DNA of 64,000 bases from Aegilops tauschii subsp. strangulata (GCF_002575655.3 NC_053040.3:226066628-226130627), one strand, 5' to 3'. Numbered from the stretch's first letter, positions 10,533 through 21,345 are shown. Numbers and translations: made by a program. Notes: a model not told the origin generated them from the letters alone.

Positions 10533-11459
10533 TTATGTGGAGCATCCTACGTTCATCCCCATGTACACTATAATGACTCCCCAAGACCCAAGAGAACATA
10601 AGACGAGACGTCAAGTATACACCATTGGACACAAGGTGAACTCGCTCCTCTCCGAACCGTCACTTTCCACACGTGAGACATGGCTACTACCTCAAACATA
10701 TGTGCTATGCATGACCAGAAACCAAGAGGAAGGTCATGGTACAACTAGGAGCGTTGGACAAGACGGCGAGGACACCAAGTGCGAGGAACAAGAGAAAGGG
10801 CTGACAGAAAGTCATAGCCACCGGACGATCGGTCTATACAGGGCGTCCGATGCCTAGAAGTTCAGCCAGCCAGGACAACTACAGCCGAAGGCCAAGTGTA
10901 AAGAGACCGGACGACCGCCAGACGCCGGACGTCCGACAAGTACCGGATGACCGGACCCTCGCGAGCCACCGAACGTCCGGTACCTGTTGGACGATCGACG
11001 CCTGTTTGTGCGCAGAGTATCAGGCCGAGGCCCGTGTATCCCTCACTTACCCCTTCTTCGCCCTAGAATATATATACTCCTCCACCTCCTCCTAGTTAGG
11101 GTTAGCATAGATTTAGCTCATTTGAGATAGAGCTTTTCTCATCCATCCGGATCTACTCCATCGAGAGAGACCGCTCCCTCTTCCGAGAAGATCCACCTTG
11201 GATTCAAGACCCCTTCATGGGATGACCCCTCAAGACCTCCTCACGGAGATGAACTAGTTACCGTTTGTATCGTCCTTTGTTGGATTTGGACCGAGTGATC
11301 TCTATGGGTACTTGGATCTAGCACATGTGTGATTGCTTCTTGTTGATTTGAGTGATTCCTCTCTTTCGCCTCGTGTTTTCCCCCTCGTGTTCTTTGTATT
11401 CTTTGTAGGATCCGCTCCAATCGTGAAAGATCGGCCCCTAGGGTTTCCACCCTACATCA
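10533..11459 (+). repeat. 5' LTR of element H
   Basis: The 927-bp direct repeat matches 17975-18968 except for substitutions and an insertion of about 65 bp in the other copy, around 18375-18440. It contains repeated CCGGACGTCCG-type words at about 10820-11000 and a TATA box at 11069. It ends CACCCTACATCA. Confidence 0.92.
11069..11076 (+). promoter_or_regulatory. TATA box of element H 5' LTR
   Basis: TATATATA is followed by a CT-rich stretch (CTCCTCCACCTCCTCC), typical of a plant LTR core promoter. The same box is at 18587-18594 in the 3' LTR. Confidence 0.7.
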
Positions 11460-11461
11460 TC

Positions 11462-11473
11462 TTGGATCAGAGC
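11462..11473 (+). other. Primer binding site of element H
   Basis: TTGGATCAGAGC lies two bases after the 5' LTR. It resembles the initiator methionine tRNA primer site TTGGTATCAGAGC with one base missing. Confidence 0.7.
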
Positions 11474-13481
11474 AAGGTTGATCACGAATTTGGAGCCCCT
11501 ACCCCTCTTTTTCTAGCCTTGTTTTGTTGTGTTATTCCCCAAATTCGAAAATTCCCCACCAAAAATAGCCCCAATTTTTTTTGTGATTTGTTGGTTTCAT
11601 GATGTTTTGTTGATTTTGATCCATGGATTTTCTTGGTCTCAAGTGGATTTAGCATTTCCCCAAGTTTCCCCATCTTTCATCCACGAAATCTCCTCAATTT
11701 TGACCCCAAAATCCCCAATTACCGCCCAAAATCGCGTCCTGGAGCTCAAATCCCGCGTTGACCCCGACCCACCGGACGTCCGACCTTTACCGGACGACCG
11801 GAACCCCAAACCCAAGCTGAAACAACGGATTTCCAACCCGACCGGACATCCGACGACCGGACATCCATCCATTACCGGACGTCCGATACGTGTAGTTTCA
11901 TACTTCGGCTGATTTTTGTTTTACCATAACTAATTCATCCGAACTCCAATTTTGACGTTCTTTAGCTTGTTTTTAAGCTATTGACATCCCCCATCCCACA
12001 AAAATACTTCCAACATCATTTGACTCCATCAAAAGTTTGAAACTTTGGCATCTTTGCCTAGGGCTTCCACCACATTATCCGCATAACCACCATAGCCTTC
12101 CGCAACCTAACCCATTTTACTCCATATAGCATTAGTGGTTGTTTGAGTAGTGATTCAAGTCTCCTAAGGTGTCTTGGCTACTTAGGGACGGTTGCTTCTT
12201 CATCAACCACCACCACCACTTTCGCATAAACTTGCCCACCATACACTTCCACCACCCCAACTTAACCCAATTTTGTTCGAGTTGTGAGTTGTGTTTCCTA
12301 AGGTGTTTCGGCTACTTAGGGACGGTGACCTTAAACTCCGACTCACATAACCCAATAACTGTCCACTTCCACATTGCCTACTCGCATAACCCATCATTGC
12401 ATTTCCGCAATCCCATTGAGCTTCCGCAACACCACCACCGCATTCCGCTACCACCATTTGACATTTGCCTTTAAGATTTTGAGTTCGCGGTTTTTCCGTT
12501 TCCTAAGGTGTTTCGGCTAATTAGAAACGTTTTGACATCGAGAACACCGTCACTCATCATCGCCATGAGGTCGTCATCGACATTGACCACTCTACATCAT
12601 CCGTCCTTATGTACACATGCCAAATCATTGACGGTAACCACGACGACACCATTGTATATTCCCGTGCCATTACATTGATAACCCTTAGCCTATTTTGCGT
12701 CACTTGCCTATCGAGACTAGCCATTTGAGTATTGCCGGCAACGTTACTTGTGCACATTAGTGATCATCGATACACCTTACATTGCATACATACCATATCC
12801 TCTTGGTATCATATCATCTCTTGTGTCACAACGATTGTTCCCGCATATACACAACTGCTATCTTGGTTTGTGCATTTCGCATTGTGGCCATATACAAAAA
12901 AATAAGCTTTTAAGCAAAAGAGTGAAACAAAAGAGCTTGTGAGCAATAGCCATAGCATCTTACCACATTGCATAAGATTGTCATATTCAATCATCTTGAG
13001 AAACACCGGGAACACCATACATACATAGCATACTTGTGATAGGAAGTCGCTCCATTTTGTCTCATATAGGTAGTGCACAAGTGTCGTATTTGCCTATTGA
13101 GCAATCGTGCTACTGTCTCTCTAGAGTTATGCAACAAGAGCATTTTCCGTGGATTCCAAATTTTGAGCTCATCCCCATTTATCTATCTGTGTGTGTGTGT
13201 TTCCGTGTGCCACATATTGCTATTGGTCTACCTGTTTCACTTGCGAATTTGTGAATCTCTTTCAACATTATTGACTCTTGCTAACATTTTGCATCAAATT
13301 TTTGTGCCACTATCCTCATCAAGCCCCACCATAAGCCTTACTTGTGTAGGTGTGAGAATGGACGAGATCGGTACCAATTGTGCTATTTCCTTGTTACATC
13401 ATTTAGTGATCATTCATCCATTCTCAACATCGGTCAAGGTACATTTGGTATAGTTCTCTCCTTTCTTCCACTCATATTTGC
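11474..13481 (+). other. 5' leader of element H
   Basis: This is a 2-kb AT-rich leader without a long open frame. It contains further CCGGACGTCCG-type words at about 11757-11892 and a recurring phrase (CTAAGGTGT.TCGGCTA.TTAG) near 12165, 12300 and 12505. The recurrence suggests an internal, imperfect tandem duplication of the leader. Confidence 0.6.
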
Positions 13482-15146
13482 TTGAGTCTTGTGATGGATA
13501 GGCAAGGCATTTCATCTCCGGTCTTCCACGAATACGACGGCGCGAGCAATTACATCACCAAAGCGTCTATCTTCGATCTACAACGACAAATGCACGGCGC
13601 ACAATCAAGATTGAGAGAGCGCATCGAAAACCTCGCCATCGACATACGACACTCTGAAGCACATACAATATATTACTTCGACAACAAGCTTTCTGCACAA
13701 AAGTAGGAGGAAGATGCAAGGGTGGAGGAGATTCAGACCTTGTTGATCAACGGTTCTTCCCCTTCATCATCCTCAAGGCGACGGTGAGCATGTCAATCAT
13801 CTTCGGAGCGCAAAAATGATACAAGCGCAAGTCGTCCACGTCCACATCTCCATGGCGACCACCATCACGTTCATGATCCACATCGTCATGAAGGGCAAGT
13901 CACATCCAAGCATCATGTGCACGACGACGACGAACGCCATCGAGCTCAAGCACGACAATGACACCATCATCATGAAGAAGCTTGCCAAGCGCAATTGCAC
14001 AAGTCCGAACAAGCCCTACTTCATGCCAAGGCCAAGCTTCGTGAGCAAAAGAGAAGACCGCGAGACGAGCACCACCAAGACGGAGCTACGGCTACACCAA
14101 CAACTTCGGCATGTTCGCCAAGTGTTCTCAAGGCATCTTCGCCTTTGGACGTACGGCATCTTCACCTACTTCCCATAAGTTCGCCTACATCGACATCTTC
14201 AAGAACAAGGCGACCACCTACGAGCGAGGGCGACACTTCCATCTTCGGAAGCCCCTCAAGGAAGATGGCCAAGCATGGGAAATTCCCTTCGGTCATGGAG
14301 ACGAACTACGAGGTGCCACATCATATGGGCCTCCTACAACAAGACGGTGACAAGAAGGTCGAGCAAGGGCCATCCCCTTCGACCACGGCGACGAGCGCGA
14401 ACCTCTTCAACAACATGAAGACGGCGCCCATATTGGACTCATACTCCGAGTCAAGCTACGAGACCACACATGAGACATTATCTTTGGTCTCGAAGGAGAG
14501 TGAAGATTTGCCACATCCTACGGCATTCATCTTTGGAGGCGTTATTGGTGAGGAGGTTGAGCATGGGACTATCCCTTCAACCAAGGCGGCGATAGGACTT
14601 GAGTTTGGAGACATTTGCACCTACATCTCTCCGACACCCACATATGACGAGATACCCCAATTGCCATGTGAGGAGAGCCACTACCACATCAGTGAGATGT
14701 GTGACTCCACCATATGTGACACTGAGAGCATTTCCTATGACAGGATGAGTATGACCACCACTAGCCCCACACTTGAGAGCATGCCACACATCCTATGTGA
14801 GGTTGAGAGCCATTTGAGTGACTCCACCAACCATATGAGTGAGAGCATCCAAGAGGGAGTGAGTGAACCACAATACTTAGTGAGTGAGGTAGTTGACACG
14901 GCATGTGAGGCCACTATGATTTCTAACGACTTAACCTCTACTCCGAGTATGTTTTCTTGTTTGGTGCTAGGTCTCCTACATGACGACATGCCTATCCTCG
15001 ACGAGTCCATACCTCCAATGGAGACAAAGATGGCCATGGTGGATGATGATGCACCCCCACATGGTTCCATCAAGATGAAGATGAGAACGACTTGGTCTTC
15101 AACACCTCACCTACAACACATGAGCGATGCTCCAAAGGTAACATAG
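13482..15146 (+). pseudogene. Start of long ORF of element H (His/Ser/Arg-rich part)
   Basis: The frame starts at ATG 13482 or a few codons upstream and encodes a segment with RLRERIENLAID. After TAG 13704 the same frame runs on through a Ser/Arg and His-rich stretch (TGA near 13789 and near 13957), then stays open from about 13960 to 15146. The last part is Ser/Thr/Glu-rich with YDEIPQLPCEE and repeated SxHMSE-like phrases. At about 15092-15146 reading must move to another frame to stay open. I see no zinc knuckle and no protease motif. It is probably a diverged Gag-like or accessory protein; no function is assigned. Confidence 0.6.
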
Positions 15147-15754
15147 GTGATGGTGCTTCTCTTGTCCCACTAGTGGACTATATTACCAATGATTGCTTGC
15201 ATGATGTTGACACACCTATTACCATGCTTCATGCTAGTGCGACTTCCTCATGTCATGATTTACCAATTTATGATGAACCTGATGATGAGCATGTTGAGTT
15301 TCCTAGTTGTGATGCTATGCTCCATAGGATATCATGTGAAAATTCTATTGGTCACTTCATGTTTGACAATCCATTGAACTTGCCATATGCTATGAGTGAG
15401 ATCTCCCATATCGCATCATTACAATCTCAACATAGTAACTATGCATGCCCCATTAAAATAAATCCCATTTGCACTTATGGCATAGATGACGAGATGATGG
15501 TCATTGGCTTTTTTTCATGCGATGATATTGCCATGCTTACTTTACATGATTTGCGCAATTCATCTAATATACCATGTCGTGATCACATAGAACCAAATAT
15601 GCTTTGTTTTGGATGTTGTCAGTATTCTCCATGTGATGTTTCCATTAATACTCATGAGGAGACCCCCATAGTTTCCTCATACATATTAGGAGATTTTGAT
15701 GCATTCCATACTTTGCATGATTTCATAATTGCTTGCACCATATGCATTCCATGA
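15092..15754 (+). pseudogene. Middle part of long ORF of element H
   Basis: This open segment of 220 codons has composition similar to its flanks (His, Cys, Ser, Asp and Ile rich, phrases such as CDDIAMLTLHDL and GDFDAFHTLHDF). It lies in a different frame from the segments before and after, which share one frame. Two compensating indels inside one ancestral ORF explain this most simply: one near 15092-15146 and one near 15729-15754. Confidence 0.6.
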
Positions 15755-17591
15755 ATACAATGCTCTACATATTTCCCATGATGCATTACATAATTTGAGT
15801 CTCCATTATGCTATACATAACCACAAACCTATCATGATGGATGACATGTTTCTATATCACACATCTCATTTATTTGAGCATTGGATATTTTGTGCTAACC
15901 AACACAAGCACGTGCGCATCATGATGGATGATGTGTACATATACCATGCACACACAATTTTCCATTTGTCTTTGTTTTGTGTAGGTACTCACGTATACTC
16001 GTCAATCTCTCAATCCCCAGAGTTGACGAAACGATCTCTTGAGAGCAATGATGATTTGGGATCCCGTGGATTATCATTCCCACCATTCCCTTCATGCAAG
16101 GACTACGCGCATCTCTTTTACTTGGCTCTCACACGGCTATGGGCTATATATCACTTGTTACTTTATGCCCATATTATCGTGTTCACTTTGCATGCTATGC
16201 CTCTTTACATGATTTTGCTATGCAATTGTGACCCTTGCGTGCATCTATCCGTGATTCACCATTATGTTACTCTTATGTGTATTTGCATGCTTGGTGGAGA
16301 TCCTTGTATCTATTGCCATGATTTCTTTATGCCCCATGATATTGATGCTTGTTGTGTTGGGAGAGTCATGATGTCCCATTGCTATTTACATATGGCCTCT
16401 CGCCAATACATTAATGATATTTTGCTCATATCTTGCTTCCATACTTGTGATATGTCGTGTGCATTAAGTATGCTCACTATTTGCACACATGACATGATTT
16501 CCATGATTCCTACTAGTACGTTGCATCTTCGCACTACTAGCTTGTTTGACTTGATCACTATGATTGCTTGCTTTGTCGCATCACCCATGTTCCATTATTA
16601 CTCGCTTTCTTGGGTTGATGACATATATGTTCATGCCTTTCACATGATATATCTTGTTCATTGTCGCTTGCCTTCATTAGTGGCATCTTTCATATCCCCT
16701 TGTTTTGAGTGCCAACTTGCTATGCTTATTGATCGTGGAGACTTGGAAATATTACTTGTGATGCATGCTTGTTTGATTGAGCCTATTGTATTTGGTTGTT
16801 CTCGCATCATATGCCTCCATACTATGAAATGCTCCCTTGTCCTTTCTTATGATGAGCATGATGCATACACTTGTTGGATCTCTTACCACGCGAATGATAG
16901 GTTTTGCATTTCAGCTAACCTCATTTGTTTTTCCGAGTGTTTGTCATGTACTTTCATTTTGAAGGATGCGCAAGGCGGTACTGTCATGAGACAACTTGGT
17001 CATGTCAAGGTGTATATGATGTGCGACACCAACATCTTCGTGAACATTCCTAAGGTGAACTCCTTCCATTTTAGCCAACCTCAAATATGCATATTGGATG
17101 GGTCATTCTTTCATTGTTGTTTCCTTCTTGTTGTCTACATGATACATCTCGCGAATGGAGGAGCGACATTGGAGATTGGCTCTATGGACCTTCACATTGA
17201 GGAGCGCTCAGACTTATTGGATGCACCTTCGAACCTCCACTCATGCCACGACATTGAGCATTGGTACATCAACACTCCTTTGACACATTGCACCAACACC
17301 TCCATATTTGTTGATTGTGCTCACACATGTCATGCTCGATGGACCTATCATACTCACCACAAGTTTGCATCCTATGCATGGATTGACTCACATTATGCTT
17401 GTTTTGTTGCATCTATTTCCATGTCATCCATGATATATGAGCTTTTGAATTTCCTTAGCAAATTTGTTGTGATCTTCCTTGATGGCATATTCATACATCA
17501 TGATCATATTGTCCACCATCAATTACATGATAACATACACATATTGAGCATCCATTTCCATGTTCATGCTCTTGATAAACCATCACACTAA
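15729..17591 (+). CDS. 620-codon His/Cys/Met-rich ORF of element H, function unknown
   Basis: This is an uninterrupted 620-codon frame in an AT-rich region, far longer than chance would allow, so it was under coding selection until recently. Composition is extreme: His, Cys, Met, Tyr, Ile and Leu dominate, with repeated phrases such as IMMDD, HHY and MISMIP. No domain is clear over most of it. Close to the C-terminus, at about residues 570-600, the segment NFLSKFVVIFLDGIFIHHDH resembles the region around the Gypsy RT catalytic box, with the second Asp replaced by Gly. That may be a relic of pol or a coincidence. Alternatives such as a membrane protein cannot be excluded from composition alone. 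Confidence 0.55.
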   Translation: MLAPYAFHEYNALHISHDALHNLSLHYAIHNHKPIMMDDMFLYHTSHLFEHWIFCANQHKHVRIMMDDVYIYHAHTIFHLSLFCVGTHVYSSISQSPELTKRSLESNDDLGSRGLSFPPFPSCKDYAHLFYLALTRLWAIYHLLLYAHIIVFTLHAMPLYMILLCNCDPCVHLSVIHHYVTLMCICMLGGDPCIYCHDFFMPHDIDACCVGRVMMSHCYLHMASRQYINDILLISCFHTCDMSCALSMLTICTHDMISMIPTSTLHLRTTSLFDLITMIACFVASPMFHYYSLSWVDDIYVHAFHMIYLVHCRLPSLVASFISPCFECQLAMLIDRGDLEILLVMHACLIEPIVFGCSRIICLHTMKCSLVLSYDEHDAYTCWISYHANDRFCISANLICFSECLSCTFILKDAQGGTVMRQLGHVKVYMMCDTNIFVNIPKVNSFHFSQPQICILDGSFFHCCFLLVVYMIHLANGGATLEIGSMDLHIEERSDLLDAPSNLHSCHDIEHWYINTPLTHCTNTSIFVDCAHTCHARWTYHTHHKFASYAWIDSHYACFVASISMSSMIYELLNFLSKFVVIFLDGIFIHHDHIVHHQLHDNIHILSIHFHVHALDKPSH

Positions 17592-17960
17592 GACATCATT
17601 TTGCACAATGGTAGAATTTGTAGCTTTGTGCACCATGACAACTACCACAACTTTGTGTGCACAACAAATGTATTTGCTCTCATGAATGCTTTACATATCA
17701 TTTTACATATTTTGGATAACCATCATGTGTCTTGCCACGCACAGTCTTGCCGAACGGACTCATACTTACTTGATGGACACTTTGTGTGCGCTAACCATTG
17801 TATTTTCGAGTGTCGCTTGTGTTTGCTCTTTTTGCATGTCTATCACTCCGGAGACACCTTAGAGTATGCGCCATGTCTTCAACTTCGTCCAAATACAAGT
17901 TCGTTCACGACAACCATTTCCATGGTGATGAGGATCACGATCCAAGGGCGGATATTTCCC
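17592..17960 (+). other. 3' untranslated region of element H
   Basis: After the TAA at 17589-17591 the same frame reopens at 17601 and runs into the 3' LTR, still His/Cys-rich (FVHHDNYHNFVCTTN). The stop may therefore be a late mutation. No other feature is visible before the purine tract. Confidence 0.5.
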
Positions 17961-17974
17961 AAGGGGGGGGGAGA
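17961..17974 (+). other. Polypurine tract of element H
   Basis: AAGGGGGGGGGAGA lies directly before the 3' LTR at 17975, the expected position of the plus-strand primer. The run of nine G is unusually long. Confidence 0.85.
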
Positions 17975-18968
17975 TGATGTGGAGCATCCTACGTTCATCC
18001 CCATGTACACTATAATGACTCCCCAAGACCCAAGAGAACATAAGACGAGACCTCAAATATACGCCATTGGATACAAGTTGAACTCGCTCCTCTCCGAACC
18101 ATCACTTTCCCCACGTGAGACATGGCTACTACCTCAAACATGTGCTATGCATGACCAGGAACAAAGAGGAAGGCCATGGTACAACTAGGAGCATTGGACA
18201 AGATGACGAGGACACCAAGTGCGAGGAACAAGAGAAAGGGCTGACAGAAAGACGCAGCCACCGGACGACCGGTCCATTCTGGGCGTCCGATGCTTGGAGG
18301 TTCAGCCAGCCAGGACAACTACAGCCAAAGGCCAAGTGTACAACGACTGGACGACCGCCAGACGTCGGACGTCCGACACTCGTCAGCCATCGGATGTCCG
18401 ACTGTCTTCGGAAATCCGGTGCCACCTATCCCGAGCCAAAACGCCGGACGTTCGACAAGTACCGAACGACCGGACCCTCGCGAGCCACCGGATGTCCAGT
18501 ACCTGTCAGACGACCGACGCCTATCTGTGTGCAGAGTATCGGGCCGAGGGCCATGTATCCCTCACTTACCCTTCTTGGCCCTAGACTATATATACTCCTC
18601 CACCTCCTCCTAGTTAGGGTTAGCATAGGTTTAGCTCATTTGAGATAGAGCTTTGCTCATCCATCCGGATCTACTCCATCAAGAGAGACCGCTCCCTCTT
18701 CGGAGAAGATCCACCTTGGATTCAAGACCCCTTCAGGGGATGACCCCTCAAGACCTCCTCACGAGGATGAACTAGTTACTGTTTGTATCGTCCTTTGTTG
18801 GATTTGGACCGTGTGATCTCTATGGGTACTTGGATCTAGCACATGTGTGATTGTTTCTTATTGATTTGAGCGATTCCTCTCTTTCCCTCATGTTTCCCCC
18901 CTTGTGTTCTTCGTTAGGATCCACTCCAATCGTGAAAGATCGGCCCCTAGGGTTTCCACCCTACATCA
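17975..18968 (+). repeat. 3' LTR of element H
   Basis: This 994-bp LTR begins TGATGTGGAGC and ends CCCTACATCA. It is longer than the 5' copy mainly because of an extra stretch at about 18375-18440 carrying more CCGGATGTCCG-type words. Its TATA box is at 18587-18594. Confidence 0.92.
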
Positions 18969-18973
18969 GGTTT
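18969..18973. repeat. Target site duplication GGTTT (right)
   Basis: This is the partner of 10528-10532. Confidence 0.93.
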
Positions 18974-19365
18974 CTCGCATAAAACTAACTTCTGCTGCAT
19001 CCATGTCCCAAAACCTAGCAAGAACGATGGATTCTACCTCCTCCATCTCATGATGGAGTTCAGAATGGATCACCAAAAGCTTCACATGACAAGCAAAAAT
19101 GATGATCATATCCGCAAGTGGGTAGAATCTCATGGAGAAGCGGATTATAAACTTAGAGATGACTTCTTTCACATCTAGAGGGACATTGTGACGATCATCA
19201 TGAAAGAATTCGTCGAAGAGAAGGGGATGTTCCACCACGGCCCTATATCGCGAGCTGACGTCTGAATGCATAGGCATGCAACGTCCGGACCTCACGTCAT
19301 TCAAAAAGCTAGGGTCAATCCTCGACGATATGGAAGGATGGAACTTCTAGTGATTTACAATGCCT
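18974..19365 (+). pseudogene. Ulp1-like protease-type protein of CACTA-A, C-terminal part
   Basis: This resumes the frame cut at 10527: SHKTNFCCIHV, then DGFYLLHLMMEFRMDHQKL and DDFFHI. It is the usual C-terminal part of Ulp1-like proteins of plant transposons, with a cysteine pair near 18990 where the nucleophile region is expected. TAG at 19176-19178 and TGA at 19263 break the frame. The segment shows that the protease gene was continuous before element H inserted. Confidence 0.65.
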
Positions 19366-20100
19366 ATGATGATGATATGTGTCGGTTGAACTTGTATAGT
19401 TTCTGTAGCGATGAAACTTTGTGATGTCCATGGTCCCTGCCGAACTTGTGTAACGCTACTTTGTAAGTTTGGGTAGGATGACCTATGTACCTCTAGTTAA
19501 TTAGTTTGCGTACTATATGTTGCATCTAGTTACTGACCCTTTCTTTTTCGTGTTGCTCAAGTATATTTTGTTGCATATGATTGTACATTCTCTTGGTGAA
19601 GATGCATCTCTAACAGGTACCTAGATTCTTGATGGCGATGAAGCGGTGCTATGTTGTGTTCAAATGGAAGGTTCTGGGAGTGTACGACGAGTGGCCTGAG
19701 TGTTAGGTGCAAGTGGAGGGGGTCTCAGGCGCCAGCCATAAAGGCTTCAAAAGCAGACAAGAAGTAGAAGCTAGTTACTTCAGGTCCACTATCACTCATA
19801 GTGATAGCTCTTCTCGCGTATATCATTGTTTAGATGGATGACGATGTAGTTGCAAGTATTTGAGACTTGTATCGCTATTTTCGAGATGATGACGAGAGAC
19901 CACTTTGTGTTGGATGATGATTATGATGATGACATGATTTGAAGAGACTATTTGTATGTATATGCTATGATTACATTTGTGGTCTCGCAGCCATTTGTAT
20001 GTGTATGATGATGACATTTTTATGTGCTAAAGATTATTGTATAAAGCATGTTCAAATACAAAACAAATATGCAGAAAAAATTAGAAACTGATAAAATTAG
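19366..20100. other. 3' flank of the CACTA-A gene, no gene seen
   Basis: This is AT-rich sequence between the decayed protease gene and the subterminal repeats. It has GATGATGATG-like runs near 19915-19935 and no credible reading frame. Confidence 0.6.
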
Positions 20101-20348
20101 CAGTAGCGAGAGAAGTAAAGTAAGCAGCAACGTATCCTTACCAGTAACGCGGCATAATACAGAGCGCTACATCTATTAGCAGTAGCGCGCTGTTGTAGAG
20201 CTCGCTGCTATTACGCATGCAGAGCAGTAGCGCGGGCCAACATGCGCTACTGCTACAGGTTAGCTGTAGCGCCGTATCAGTAGCGCGGGTGCCCGAGCTA
20301 CTGGTATACCTAATACCCGCGCTATTGCTAGGCTTTTCCCTAGTAGTG
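20101..20348 (-). repeat. Subterminal repeats and terminal inverted repeat of CACTA-A
   Basis: Many direct and inverted copies of CAGTAGCGCG and GCGCTACTG motifs occur up to 20348. The last bases, read on the minus strand, are CACTACTAGGGAAAAGCCTA. These are the sites to which CACTA transposition proteins are known to bind in related systems. Confidence 0.85.
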
Positions 20349-20351
20349 TTA

Positions 20352-21060
20352 GTTGCATGCTTAGGTCCCTTGCAAGAAATGAGAATGAATCTCAAACACC
20401 CCGCCATCGTCACTCGGCCGCAAACATTGAGATACCTGGTTTTTAAATTCTAGTAAATTCAAAACTCGTCTGAAATTCATGAAACTTGGCATGCTATCAT
20501 GGAGCAGCATCAACATGCCGTCGTAAAAAATTTGTCCCATTTGGGGTAGGCTTGGATATAAGCTTCTCACAAACCAGAGCTTCTCACAACAAGCCTGAAG
20601 GTTTCGGTAGGGAACGTCCCACCTTTGGGGACGAAACGTTATCCGTTGCCTCTTATTGCTTTCGAAAAATTTCTAGTGTCAACATAAAACAGCAGGAGTG
20701 TTGTGTTAAATTTTGGAATTTTCGAGGTTCGTTTGGACATTTTTATACATTAACTGGGTTTTCTAGGCATTTTATGTGCATAATTCAAATTTGAACTACA
20801 TGCACATGCTCCAATGCATATAAATTGGTTGAAAAATCAAATATGTGTCCTTGGTTGCATGCTTAGGTCCCATGCAAGAAATGGGAATGAATTTCAAACA
20901 CCAGGGCACTATTGATTGCCGGCAAAACGTTGAGATACTTTGTTTTAAATTCTTGAAAATCCAAAACTCGTCTGAAATTCATGAAACTTGGTATGCTATC
21001 ATGAAATGGCACCCGACATGCTGTGGTATTTTTTCGTGTCCATTTTGAGAGAAGGCGCAC
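20352..21060 (+). repeat. Two copies of a 502-bp-spaced internal CACTA-B repeat
   Basis: A block beginning GTTGCATGCTTAGGTCC occurs at 20352 and again at 20854. About 150 bp of each is clearly alignable, including the phrase CAAAACTCGTCTGAAATTC at about 20459 and 20960. A related block in reverse orientation is in CACTA-C. Confidence 0.85.
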
Positions 21061-21231
21061 TCGAATAACAGCCAACAAAGGCATTTTGAAAAAAATAGCT
21101 GCCACTTTAATATCTCAAACATTTGTATAATTGAAATCGTGTGCGTTCTGTTAACCATTCACGTGACACCACCTGTCTTGGTTTTAATGGCTATAGGAGG
21201 TGCCGTGCGGATAGCTTCTTGACTGAACAGG

Positions 21232-21345
21232 AGGCGTGCGAGCGCAGTCCGGTGCGCAGGCTGACCGAGAGGCGTGCAAGCTGTCCTCCAATGCGCAGGC
21301 TCACCGGGGAGCATGCGAGCTGTATGCTGGGCAGGCTCACTGGGA
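21232..21345 (+). repeat. Three tandem copies of a ~38-bp repeat
   Basis: Units of 37-39 bp start at 21232, 21270 and 21309. Each contains a version of GCGTGCGAGC and GCGCAGGCTCACCG. They lie in GC-rich sequence at the start of a gene-like segment. Confidence 0.8.

Larger units (their letters stand above)
10533..18968 (+). mobile_element. LTR retrotransposon without recognisable pol (element H)
   Basis: The 8.4-kb element is bounded by direct LTRs (10533-11459 and 17975-18968), flanked by a perfect GGTTT duplication, with a primer binding site at 11462 and a purine tract at 17961. The LTRs end in TG...CA, although the first dinucleotide of the left copy is mutated to TT. The internal 6.5 kb contains a long + strand coding region (13482-17591) but no complete protease, RT, RNase H or integrase. 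It therefore looks non-autonomous and presumably depended on a partner element. The family name cannot be given from the sequence alone. Confidence 0.9.
9058..20348 (+). mobile_element. CACTA-A transposon, right part, interrupted by an LTR element
   Basis: The right end is defined by a terminal inverted repeat whose reverse complement begins CACTACTAGGGAAAAGC, ending at 20348. Inside it (about 20100-20348) are many short subterminal repeats of the type AGTAGCGCGGG/GCGCTACTG, a hallmark of CACTA elements. The body encodes a decayed Ulp1-like protein on the + strand. An LTR retrotransposon occupies 10533-18968. The left part, including any TNP2-type transposase and the left terminal repeat, is absent: a Tat Gypsy element abuts at about 9058. 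The three bases after the end are TTA, a candidate 3-bp target duplication whose partner is outside the window. Confidence 0.8.

Noticed and set aside
15729..17591. Multi-pass membrane protein or ion channel
   Set aside because: The 620-codon frame is hydrophobic and His/Cys-rich, but hydrophobic runs are short, irregular and full of His/Asp/Cys. The setting is a retrotransposon interior, so no membrane role is supported.
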